This document shows positions 8,329 through 15,758 of a stretch of 35,408 nt of DNA, piece by piece (positions within the stretch are counted from its first letter, which is position 1; each line of letters starts with the position of its first letter). Below the pieces are notes generated by a model. The model was not told the DNA's origin. It was given only the letters and a program-made list of their open reading frames with translations, and ran no database searches. The DNA is from Gammaproteobacteria bacterium (GTDB taxonomy: Bacteria; Pseudomonadota; Gammaproteobacteria; Burkholderiales; Gallionellaceae). The stretch is taken from contig JAHJQE010000013.1 in NCBI GenBank assembly GCA_018819205.1, positions 1-35,408 on the forward strand. The letters are read 5' to 3'. The position numbers and the translations under genes are program-made.

Positions 8329-8558
8329 TGGTGGGAGATGACCATGTCGGTCGTGACATCGTTGTCCGAATGGCGGATCACAGTGGGTGTGACGGTGATG
8401 CGCTCATCCTTGCGCAGGCCGTAATGTTCGGTCAGCAGATGGGCAATCAGGTTCGCATTGCTCTCGTCGGGTACGAGTGCCATGGTCATGTCTTCGACGG
8501 TGTTGTGCAGAGTGACACGGAAGAAGGTGGCAGGGATGCGGATAAAAGTACGGTGCAT
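8325..8558 (-). CDS. Small conserved-looking protein of unknown function
   Basis: 77 residues on the minus strand. AAAGGA lies upstream of the ATG at 8558 and the codon pattern looks coding, so I consider it real. No signal peptide, membrane segment or cysteine is present. The sequence is mixed alpha/beta with ESNANLIAHLLTEHYGL and two histidines at the end. The stop codon overlaps the stop of the convergent spermidine-synthase-like gene within the tetranucleotide CTAG (8325-8328). I do not recognise a family. Confidence 0.65.
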   Translation of the reverse strand: MHRTFIRIPATFFRVTLHNTVEDMTMALVPDESNANLIAHLLTEHYGLRKDERITVTPTVIRHSDNDVTTDMVISHH

Positions 8559-9094
8559 GACAATCCTTTAGCGGCTCGGATATTGTTTCCTATTACAGAA
8601 ATTGCCCATACAGTCGCAGCTCAGTGAATGGGCGTTCTGCAGACCTGCACGTAAGCTACCGCCACATTCTGTTTTTGTAAACAATAAAAAATATATAGGC
8701 CTATTAAAAAGTATATAGACCTGCGGGTCTGGGGCATTGCCCAGGCAAGTGGAGATGACCAAACACGCCCATTCTTCCGCTTCAACAGATAATTGGGTAT
8801 ATCGATGATATTAACCATGTATCCATTATGGAATATCGTGATCTCCCTCATCTTGTTCTTTGTGGCGGGGCACCCCAGTGATGCTTTCCAGCTCCTGAGG
8901 GGGCGGAACGTGTGCCTCGGCTTGCGGTGTAGCAAATGCGACGGAGCGAACATGGCATTCCAGTTGTATGGCGACATCAGGATCGTCGGCTGTGTACCCC
9001 TTCACCGAAAAGACGGCGATGCGCTCATTACCCGGTTACATAATGGCGATGAATACTTATGGACAGTATTCTGTGCAACAAGGAGCAAGCCAGC
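8559..9094. other. 536-bp region without a convincing intact gene
   Basis: Long open frames here on either strand lack good ribosome sites or protein-like composition. The block 8671-8718 is strikingly AT-rich, with two TATATAG(G/A)CCT-like direct repeats and a small hairpin (AGACC/GGTCT, 8716-8730). Toward the right end a minus-strand frame has protein-like composition but no proper start and is listed separately. The last 90 bases probably hold the promoter of the zinc-ribbon gene, though I cannot point to a clear -35/-10 pair. Confidence 0.5.
8826..9035 (-). pseudogene. Possible gene remnant or unannotated small protein
   Basis: A 69-codon minus-strand frame open from a stop at 9036-9038 to a TAA at 8826-8828. 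Its translation looks protein-like (VAIQLECHVRSVAFATPQ, then a Pro/Glu/His-rich tail), but it has no ATG and only a GTG at 9005 without a ribosome site, giving 59 residues. An ATG in another frame a few codons upstream would join it after a one-base shift, so a frameshifted remnant is one reading. Chance openness in GC-rich DNA is the alternative. Confidence 0.25.
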
Positions 9095-9355
9095 ATGAGA
9101 TACAGATGCGCTGCATGTGACTTTCCGATATTCAATCGCCGCGTAAAGCGTTGCGAATCGTGCGGTGAGGCACTGCCCGAGGAGTTGTTATATTCTGCGC
9201 GACAGATAGCCTCCATCGACGCGGAGTTCGAGAAGAACAAGGCGCAGGTGGATCGCATGAAACGCAGCCTGGGCGCCAACGGTGGTGTAGGGGGTGATAC
9301 GGGTGGAGGAGACTTCGGTGGAAGTTGCGGCGGCGATGGGGGCGGCTGTGACTGA
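9095..9355 (+). CDS. Small zinc-ribbon protein with Gly-rich tail
   Basis: 86 residues; AAGGAG about ten bases upstream supports the ATG at 9095. The N-terminus has two CxxC knuckles (CAAC at residues 5-8 and CESC around 20-23), a zinc-ribbon-like arrangement. A charged helix follows (FEKNKAQVDRMKRS), then a tail almost entirely of Gly with Asp, Cys and Ser (GGDFGGSCGGDGGGCD). The two tail cysteines might also bind metal. The function is unknown. It is followed 53 bases later by another unknown gene. Confidence 0.75.
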   Translation: MRYRCAACDFPIFNRRVKRCESCGEALPEELLYSARQIASIDAEFEKNKAQVDRMKRSLGANGGVGGDTGGGDFGGSCGGDGGGCD

Positions 9356-9408
9356 TCAAGCCGCTTGTCATATTGCTCTGAACCATTAGCGAGTCGGATA
9401 GGAACATC

Positions 9409-9828
9409 ATGAGTCAGGAATTCCTGGATAGATTGAAAGGCCCTTTCCGGGGCATGCTGCACTGGAGCGACCTTGATAGTTTGTGGAGCGCTGTGCGGGC
9501 GCAGCCTGAAGGCTGGTACATCAGCATGGTGGGAGTGCAGCCAGCGCAGCAGACGATGAGCGTCGAAGCGCTGTCGAACTTCATCTCCGAGGTCGATGCA
9601 TTGTTGCGACGCGAACATGACTGCAGCCACTGCGGCATCGTCTACGCCGACGACATCGAACAACCTTCGTTCATCAAGATCCACGATCCGAGCAGCGTCG
9701 GCAGTTCATGCAGCAGTACGCCGGTGCCGCCACGCTGGATGTTGAGCAGGATGCCGCCGTCGATGATCATGGACGAGACGCCGTTGCCGGGCAATCGTCG
9801 TCGCTGGTGGCAGAAGCTGTTCGGCTGA
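9409..9828 (+). CDS. Hypothetical protein, 139 residues
   Basis: The ATG at 9409 has AGGA upstream. The first 95 residues look like a compact alpha/beta domain (GWYISMVGVQ, FISEVDALLRR, CSHCGIVYADD, SFIKIHDP) with a CxxC pair. The rest is Pro/Ser/Met-rich and basic, ending RRRWWQKLFG, which may be a membrane-interacting or flexible tail. I do not recognise a family. It lies between the zinc-ribbon gene and the GGDEF-EAL gene on the same strand. Confidence 0.7.
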   Translation: MSQEFLDRLKGPFRGMLHWSDLDSLWSAVRAQPEGWYISMVGVQPAQQTMSVEALSNFISEVDALLRREHDCSHCGIVYADDIEQPSFIKIHDPSSVGSSCSSTPVPPRWMLSRMPPSMIMDETPLPGNRRRWWQKLFG

Positions 9829-9921
9829 ATTCAAGAGCAGGTCACAGATCGGAGTGCGATCCCGGTCCTCCAAGTCAGCTGATGGGTGCAGCATGGCGTT
9901 TTTAAAGAGAGGTAGTATCCA

Positions 9922-12171
9922 ATGGAAGTGTTGCCATTTCTGAGCCGGCATCGAGGCATCTATCTGCGCTATACCCTGCTGGGCCTGATCATCGTATTGT
10001 CGTTTGCATCGTTCCAGCTCTTCTTCGTCTTGGGCGATCATCAGCCCCGGCATTTCATCATTCCGGTCTTGCTCGGTACATTCATCGGGATATTGCTGTC
10101 CACACTGGTCGCCTTGCGGTATGAGATCGCCGAAAGGAAGCGGGCCTTCCGCGCAGTGGCAGACCTTGCACAGGAATTCATCTATGTGCGCAATCTGGAT
10201 GGTAGCTATGAATACGTGTCTCCCTCCTGTTTGGCGGTGACCGGCTATTCCCAGGAAGAGTACTATGCGCGGCCGCATCTGATGGACGAGTTGATCGTGG
10301 AAGACGATCAGCCGCTCTGGAGGCAACACGTGCACCGCATGCATGAACACGGAGTGCCGGAAAGGCTGTTGATCCGGATCAGAACGCTACAGGGCGAACT
10401 GCGCTGGCTTGAGCACGTCTGCAGCGATGTCCGTGACGTGCAGGGCAGGATACTGGGCGTGCGATCCACCAACCTGGATGTCACGGATCGCATCCTGCGC
10501 GAACAGCAACTCTCTGTGGCAGCAATCGCCTTCGAGACCCACGAAGCGATCCTGATCACCGATGCCGACAACAGGATCATGCGTGCGAACAAGGCATTCA
10601 CCGAGATCACCGGTTACGAGGCCAGCGAAGTCATCGGCAAGACGCCATCCATACTCAAGTCCGGCAAACATGACCAGGCTTTCTACGAGAAGATGTGGGC
10701 GACCCTTGGCCGGGAGGGACGGTGGGAGGGAGAGCTGCTCGATCGGCGCAAGAGCGGCGACATCTATCCCAAGCACTTGACCATCACGGCCGTTAAGGAC
10801 GAGCAAGGCAAGGTCTCCAATTACGTCGGCATATTCAGCGACATCACGGCACATAAGCAGGCTGAGGCAGAGATCCATCGCCTTGCGTTCTACGATACGC
10901 TCACTTCGTTGCCGAACCGGCGCCTGCTCGTGGATCGGTTGCAACAGGCGATGGTCACCAGCAAGCGCAATGATGGTTATGGCGCGGTGCTGTTCATCGA
11001 TCTGGATAACTTCAAGGAACTGAACGACACGCAGGGACACGATGTCGGCGACCAGCTGCTGATAGAGGTGGCGAACCGTCTGCTGGCTTGTGTGCGAACC
11101 GGTGATACGGTGGCCAGATTGGGGGGGGATGAGTTCGTGGTCATGCTGGCAAGCCTGTTTGACACTGATCTGGATGTGGTGCCACGGGCCGAGTCCGTGG
11201 CGAGCAAGGTACTGGCTGCGCTGCATATGCCTTATCTGCTGAACGGACAGCCATATCACGGTACCGCCAGTATCGGCGTGACGCTGTTCCACGGTAACGA
11301 GAAGAGCGTGGATGAGTTGCTCAAACATTCCGATATGGCGCTGTATCAGGCCAAGAACAGCGGCCGTGCCACGTTGCGTTTCTTCGATCCTTCCATGCAG
11401 CAGGCACTGGAAGCGAGGGCGAGATTACGCATGGATATGCGCGTCGCCCTGAGGGAGAGGCAATTCAAGTTGTATTTTCAACCGCAGGTTGATGCTGAAG
11501 GAGATTGCATCGGGGCCGAAGTACTGTTGCGTTGGCAACATCCCGAGCGCGGTCTGCTGCAGCCCAAGGAATTCATCCCCTACGCGGAGGAGGCCGGCCT
11601 GATCGGGGACATCGATTTCATGGTTCTGGAAGAGGCCTGCATGCACCTGAGGGCATGGCAAGGAGATGAGTACTTGCAGCAAATTCCCCTGGCCGTGAAC
11701 ATCTCGGCAGCGGCCTTCATGCGTGACGATTTCGTCGATGATGTGTTGGCGATCATCAATCGTTGCGGAGTAGATTCCGCGCTGGTCAAACTGGAGTTGA
11801 CGGAGACTTCTCTGGTCGACCGAGTGGATGAGTCGATCGGAAAGATCAGCCGGCTCAAGTCGGCCGGTGTGCGCTTCTCGCTGGATGACTTCGGCACCGG
11901 TTTCTCGTCGCTCGCCTATCTGCGTCAGTTGCCGATCAGCCAATTGAAGATCGACCGGGCTTTCGTGCGCAATGTGGTCACGGAGCGCAGCGATGCGGTG
12001 ATTGCGAAGACCATTGTCGGTATGGCGCACAATCTGGGGCTGGAAGTCGTGGCGGAAGGCGTGGAAACGAAAGAACAGCTGGAAGTGCTGGTGTCATTCG
12101 GCTGCCGGATATTCCAGGGCTATCTCTTTTCCAGGCCGTTGTCCCTGGTCGAATTCGAGAGTCGTCGCTGA
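9922..12171 (+). CDS. Membrane PAS-PAS-GGDEF-EAL protein (c-di-GMP synthesis/hydrolysis)
   Basis: 749 residues. GAGAGG precedes the ATG. Order: two transmembrane segments (about 15-65), PAS/PAC (about 75-185), second PAS/PAC (about 195-310), GGDEF (about 315-480) and EAL (about 495-745). The cyclase motif RLGGDEF (G401-F405) is intact with an inhibitory RTGD site at 392-395. The phosphodiesterase has EVL at 533-535 in place of EAL, a common active variant, plus LDDFGTG (D655, D656), a conserved TET and AEGVET, and QGYLF. Both activities therefore look possible. The GGDEF codons contain a run of eight G, unlike the usual GGC codons here. Confidence 0.93.
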   Translation: MEVLPFLSRHRGIYLRYTLLGLIIVLSFASFQLFFVLGDHQPRHFIIPVLLGTFIGILLSTLVALRYEIAERKRAFRAVADLAQEFIYVRNLDGSYEYVSPSCLAVTGYSQEEYYARPHLMDELIVEDDQPLWRQHVHRMHEHGVPERLLIRIRTLQGELRWLEHVCSDVRDVQGRILGVRSTNLDVTDRILREQQLSVAAIAFETHEAILITDADNRIMRANKAFTEITGYEASEVIGKTPSILKSGKHDQAFYEKMWATLGREGRWEGELLDRRKSGDIYPKHLTITAVKDEQGKVSNYVGIFSDITAHKQAEAEIHRLAFYDTLTSLPNRRLLVDRLQQAMVTSKRNDGYGAVLFIDLDNFKELNDTQGHDVGDQLLIEVANRLLACVRTGDTVARLGGDEFVVMLASLFDTDLDVVPRAESVASKVLAALHMPYLLNGQPYHGTASIGVTLFHGNEKSVDELLKHSDMALYQAKNSGRATLRFFDPSMQQALEARARLRMDMRVALRERQFKLYFQPQVDAEGDCIGAEVLLRWQHPERGLLQPKEFIPYAEEAGLIGDIDFMVLEEACMHLRAWQGDEYLQQIPLAVNISAAAFMRDDFVDDVLAIINRCGVDSALVKLELTETSLVDRVDESIGKISRLKSAGVRFSLDDFGTGFSSLAYLRQLPISQLKIDRAFVRNVVTERSDAVIAKTIVGMAHNLGLEVVAEGVETKEQLEVLVSFGCRIFQGYLFSRPLSLVEFESRR

Positions 12172-12217
12172 CCGATCTTCGCCCCAAGTGACCTGATCCT
12201 GTGTGCTGGTTATTCGA

Positions 12218-12247
12218 TTGAACCGCCGCAGCGCAAAGTGCTAGAGT
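12218..12247 (+). promoter_or_regulatory. Possible sigma70-type promoter for the GNAT-nitrilase operon
   Basis: TTGAAC (12218-12223) and TAGAGT (12242-12247) are separated by 18 bases, about 30 bases upstream of the GTG start at 12280. The match is partial and this is a pattern call only. Confidence 0.3.
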
Positions 12248-12279
12248 TGAGGCAAACATAAGCACTGGGGAGGTGGGGC

Positions 12280-12939
12280 GTGAAGATCCGCATCATGGAG
12301 GCGAGGGACATCGAGGCTGCGACCGATCTGCAGCAGCGGGTCTATTCCGCTATCCCGCCATTCACACGGCAACAGTTCGAGAGTCTGCTCGAACATTTCC
12401 CGCAGGGGCAGTTCGTCGCAGAGCTGGACGGCAGGATCGTCGGGCTGGCGGTGGCGCTGGTGGTCATGTGGGACGACTACAGTCTGCACCACACGTGGGA
12501 CAGCGTGACGAACAACGGTTTCTTCGATACGCATGACATGAGCGGCCGTACCTTGTACGGTGCTGAGGTGTGCGTGGATCCGGATGTCCGCCATCATGGT
12601 GTGGGGCACGGTTTGTACGAGGCACGGCGCAGGTTGTGCCGTGCCATGAACCTGAAGCGCATCATCGCCGGCGGACGCTTGCCCGGTTATCGCAAGGTGG
12701 CGCAGCGCATGCCGCCCGAGGAGTATGCCAAGCGCGTGGTGTGGGGTGACATCTATGATCCGGTGCTGCGCTTCCAGCTCGGGGAAGGTTTCAACTATTG
12801 CGGCATCCTGAAAGGCTATCTGCCGGCGGATGACGATTCACTGGGCAATGCGGCGCTGATCGTCTGGCTCAATCCGGATTTCGATGCGGAACGTCCCACC
12901 ACGTTGCCGCCCGCCAACCAGTTACAGGAGGGGATATGA
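12280..12939 (+). CDS. GNAT family N-acetyltransferase (partner of nitrilase-like gene)
   Basis: 219 residues from a GTG start at 12280 with GGGGAGGTGG close upstream. It shows a GNAT fold: IRIMEARDIEAATDLQ opening, FVAELDGRIVGLAVAL, then the acetyl-CoA-binding segment GAEVCVDPDVRHHGVGHGLYEARR. A long C-terminal part contains GGRLPGYRK and LGEGFNYCGILKGYL. In other bacteria (B. subtilis YhcX-type) this domain is fused to a carbon-nitrogen hydrolase; here it is a separate gene overlapping that hydrolase by ATGA. The amine substrate is unknown. Confidence 0.85.
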   Translation: MKIRIMEARDIEAATDLQQRVYSAIPPFTRQQFESLLEHFPQGQFVAELDGRIVGLAVALVVMWDDYSLHHTWDSVTNNGFFDTHDMSGRTLYGAEVCVDPDVRHHGVGHGLYEARRRLCRAMNLKRIIAGGRLPGYRKVAQRMPPEEYAKRVVWGDIYDPVLRFQLGEGFNYCGILKGYLPADDDSLGNAALIVWLNPDFDAERPTTLPPANQLQEGI

Positions 12940-13808
12940 GAGTTCGCATCGCGGCAGTCCAGTACAAGCTGCGGCACGTCGACGACTGGGAGGGGTTCGC
13001 CAATCAGGTGCGCTTCGTCCTGCACAGTGCGGCCGACTACCAGCCGCATTACGTATTGCTGCCGGAGATATTCACCACGCAGATCCTGTCTTTCATGGAC
13101 AACGAGGATGTGCCCAAGGCGGTACGCGAACTGGGCGAATATACGGAGCGCTATGTCGAGCTGTTGCGCGGTCTGGCGATGAAACACAAGTTCTTCCTGA
13201 TCGGCGGCAGTCATCCGACCATGCGCGAAGGACGACTGTTCAATACCGCCTATCTTTTTACGCCGGACGGCGAGGTGCATACGCAGGACAAGATACACCG
13301 CACGCGCTGGGAGAAGGAGAAATGGCACACCGAACACGGCGATGCCCTCAAGGTGTTCCACACGCCGCATGCCAAGATCGGCATCCTGATCTGCTATGAC
13401 ATCGAGTTTCCCGAGCTGGCGCGTCGCCTGTCGGAAGAAGGCGCAGAGATCGTGTTCGTGCCTTCGTGCACCGACGACAGGCAGGGTTTCCTGCGCGTGC
13501 GCTATTGCTGTCATGCGCGCGCCATCGAGAACCAGATCTACGTCGCCATGACCAGCACGGTGGGCAACCTGCCGGTGGCCGGTCTGCGTCTGCATTACGG
13601 ACAGGCCTCCATCATCACCCCGTCCGATTTTCCGTTCGCACGCGACGGCATCGCGGCGGAAGGCGTGATGAACGAGGAGCAGATCGTGGTGGCGGATGTG
13701 GACCTCGCCCTGCTCGACGAGAACCGGCTCAAGGGCACCACCATCCCCTTGCTGGATAAACGTACCGACTTTTACGATGAGAAAGCGGTGAACATCACCG
13801 TATCCTGA
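12936..13808 (+). CDS. Carbon-nitrogen hydrolase (nitrilase superfamily)
   Basis: 290 residues with the complete nitrilase-superfamily triad: E44 (LLPEIF), K119 (TQDKIHR) and C153 (ILICYDIEFPE). It therefore should cleave an amide or nitrile through a cysteine thioester. The start overlaps the GNAT stop (ATGA), so the two proteins are probably made together and act as a split YhcX-like enzyme. The substrate is not known; amide products of the acetyltransferase are an obvious but untested idea. Soluble, no signal peptide. Confidence 0.9.
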   Translation: MRVRIAAVQYKLRHVDDWEGFANQVRFVLHSAADYQPHYVLLPEIFTTQILSFMDNEDVPKAVRELGEYTERYVELLRGLAMKHKFFLIGGSHPTMREGRLFNTAYLFTPDGEVHTQDKIHRTRWEKEKWHTEHGDALKVFHTPHAKIGILICYDIEFPELARRLSEEGAEIVFVPSCTDDRQGFLRVRYCCHARAIENQIYVAMTSTVGNLPVAGLRLHYGQASIITPSDFPFARDGIAAEGVMNEEQIVVADVDLALLDENRLKGTTIPLLDKRTDFYDEKAVNITVS

Positions 13809-13810
13809 AC

Positions 13811-15292
13811 ATGAATGAAACAACAAAAGCATCTGCCTTGAGTGGCTTGCAGCCAGCTCTGGTGTGGTCCCACTTCGCCACCCTGTGCGCGATCCCGCGC
13901 CCCTCGTATCATGAAGCAGCACTGAAGCAGCATCTTGTCGCCTGGGCGGATGCGCGCGGCATCGCGCATTTCGAGGATGCGGTGGGCAATCTCATCCTGC
14001 ACAAGCCGGCTTCCCCCGGTTGCGAATCCGCGCCCGGCGTGATCCTGCAAGGTCATCTCGACATGGTGTGTCAGGCCAACGCGGGCACGCTGCACGATTT
14101 CGAGCGCGATGCCATCCAGACCGTGCTGCGCGACGGCTGGGTGGTGGCTGAGAACACTACGCTGGGCGCGGATAACGGCATCGGTGTGGCGCTGGCCCTG
14201 GCTGCGCTGGAGGCGGAGGGACTGGCGCATCCGGCGCTGGAGGTGCTGCTGACCATCAATGAAGAATCGGGCATGGACGGCGCGCGCGGTCTGGCGCCCG
14301 GCGCCTTGCAGGGCCAGTCGCTCATCAATCTGGACACGGAGGAATGGGGACATTTCTATCTGGGCTGCGCGGGCGGGGTGGATGTGGAGGTGCGCCACAC
14401 CAGCGAGATGGAGTCGTTGCTGCCGGACTATGCGGTGCTGCGTTTTGATGTGTCCGGCTTGCGCGGCGGCCATTCCGGTATCGATATCCATCTAGGGCGC
14501 GGCAATGCTATCAAGCTGCTGGCCGAAGCCTTGCGCGACTTGGCTGCGCACACCGATGTGCGCCTGATCGAGATGCAGGGCGGCTCTGCGCGCAATGCCA
14601 TCCCGCGCGAGGCATTCGCCATCTGCGCGGTGCCGATCGCGGCCGTGTCCGGCATAGACGAATGGGTGGAGCATCGCCTGGCTTCCTGGCAGCACCGTTT
14701 CGCGGATGTGGATGCGGGCGTGACCTTTCGCTATGAACTGGATGAGTTGCCAGTGGGGCAGGCAGTGACGGCTGCAGAGCGGGACCGCCTGCTCGGCTTC
14801 CTCGATAACGCGGTCAATGGCGTCGCCCGCATCAGCGAAGATTTTCCCGGTGTGACCGATACCTCTAGCAATCTGGGCGTGTTCAAACTGGCTCAGGGGG
14901 AGAGCAAGGCTACGTTCAAAGTGCGTTCCCTGCATGATGTGCGGGCGGATGTGCTGGCTGACAAGCTGGTCTCGTTCGCTTCGGGATACGGATTGCGCGC
15001 CTGGAAGGATGGCGCATATCCGGGCTGGGCGCCGAACCCTGCTTCATCTTTGCTTGCGCTATGCCAGCGTGTGTATAGCGAGCAGTTCGGGTCCCCGGCT
15101 TCGTTGCAGGTGATCCACGCCGGATTGGAATGCGGCCTGCTGGCGGCCAGCCATCCGCATCTGGACATGATCTCGTTCGGGCCGGACATCCGCGGCGCGC
15201 ATGCGCCGGGTGAGAAGGTGGAGATCGAATCGGTCGCGCGCTGCTGGGGACTGTTGCAAGCGGTGCTCAGCGCTTTGGCACGTGAGGCTTGA
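13811..15292 (+). CDS. pepD: Aminoacyl-histidine dipeptidase (Xaa-His dipeptidase), M20 family
   Basis: 493 residues, matching the usual PepD length of about 485. It hydrolyses Xaa-His and related dipeptides in the cytoplasm with two zinc ions. Zinc-site motifs are visible: GHLDMV, LGADNGIGVA, TINEESGMDGA and LDTEEWG. The dimerisation/lid part contains GLRGGHSGIDI and the C-terminus AGLECGLL and SFGPDIRGAH. The start lies two bases after the nitrilase stop with no clear ribosome site, suggesting coupled translation. Confidence 0.92.
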   Translation: MNETTKASALSGLQPALVWSHFATLCAIPRPSYHEAALKQHLVAWADARGIAHFEDAVGNLILHKPASPGCESAPGVILQGHLDMVCQANAGTLHDFERDAIQTVLRDGWVVAENTTLGADNGIGVALALAALEAEGLAHPALEVLLTINEESGMDGARGLAPGALQGQSLINLDTEEWGHFYLGCAGGVDVEVRHTSEMESLLPDYAVLRFDVSGLRGGHSGIDIHLGRGNAIKLLAEALRDLAAHTDVRLIEMQGGSARNAIPREAFAICAVPIAAVSGIDEWVEHRLASWQHRFADVDAGVTFRYELDELPVGQAVTAAERDRLLGFLDNAVNGVARISEDFPGVTDTSSNLGVFKLAQGESKATFKVRSLHDVRADVLADKLVSFASGYGLRAWKDGAYPGWAPNPASSLLALCQRVYSEQFGSPASLQVIHAGLECGLLAASHPHLDMISFGPDIRGAHAPGEKVEIESVARCWGLLQAVLSALAREA

Positions 15293-15293
15293 A

Positions 15294-15635
15294 GTGCTTC
15301 GCCTGGAAGCCGCGCTGGCATCGTGGGGCAGGCCGGAATTCGCAGCGGAGCTCGAGCGTGAGCTGGAGCATAAGGGAACATCTGTCCTGCCCCTGCAACG
15401 CGCAATGGCATTGGGCAGTCATGTGGTTGACGGACAGATCAGCGTAATGGTCAAACGTAGCGAGGAGTACAGGGCACATCTCAGTGTGTGCGTGGGTGTG
15501 TTCTTCAAGAGTGTGATTGCGGGCTGCAGCTGCGCCGATGACCCTACACCCCTGAACGAGTTGGAAGAATTCTGCGAATTGCAGCTGGATATTGACAAGA
15601 TGACGGCTGTCACCACCATTACGCTGCTGGATTGA
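15294..15635 (+). CDS. Small conserved protein with AGCSCADDPTP motif, unknown function
   Basis: About 113 residues. The likely start is GTG 15294, with GTGAGG six bases upstream; GTG 15282 is an alternative inside the end of pepD. The protein is compact alpha/beta with a Cys pair in AGCSCADDPTPLNE and a short C-terminal CELQLDIDK segment. I recall similar short hypothetical proteins in betaproteobacteria but know no function. The pepD stop at 15292 and this start nearly touch, so it belongs to the same transcript. Confidence 0.7.
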   Translation: MLRLEAALASWGRPEFAAELERELEHKGTSVLPLQRAMALGSHVVDGQISVMVKRSEEYRAHLSVCVGVFFKSVIAGCSCADDPTPLNELEEFCELQLDIDKMTAVTTITLLD

Positions 15636-15758
15636 ATCTCGCAAAGTGATTCAAACATCGAAGGCGAGCCGTTTTAGCCCCTTCTTCTGTACAATTGCGC
15701 CCTCGCGAGCGGCCTGACCGGCTCGTCTGCTACAAAAAACTAAACGGAGTCCATCGTT

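Noticed and set aside
8621-8977. 118-residue minus-strand frame across the AT-rich block
   Set aside because: Low-quality composition, runs through the AT-rich repeats, no family features.
8793-9098. 101-residue plus-strand frame with a hydrophobic start
   Set aside because: No ribosome site, and its 3' end overlaps the better supported zinc-ribbon gene; the hydrophobic stretch is the complement of an Asp/Glu/His-rich minus frame.
15690-15695. TACAAT as a promoter of the FabMG-like gene
   Set aside because: No -35 hexamer at 16-18 bases; not listed as a feature.
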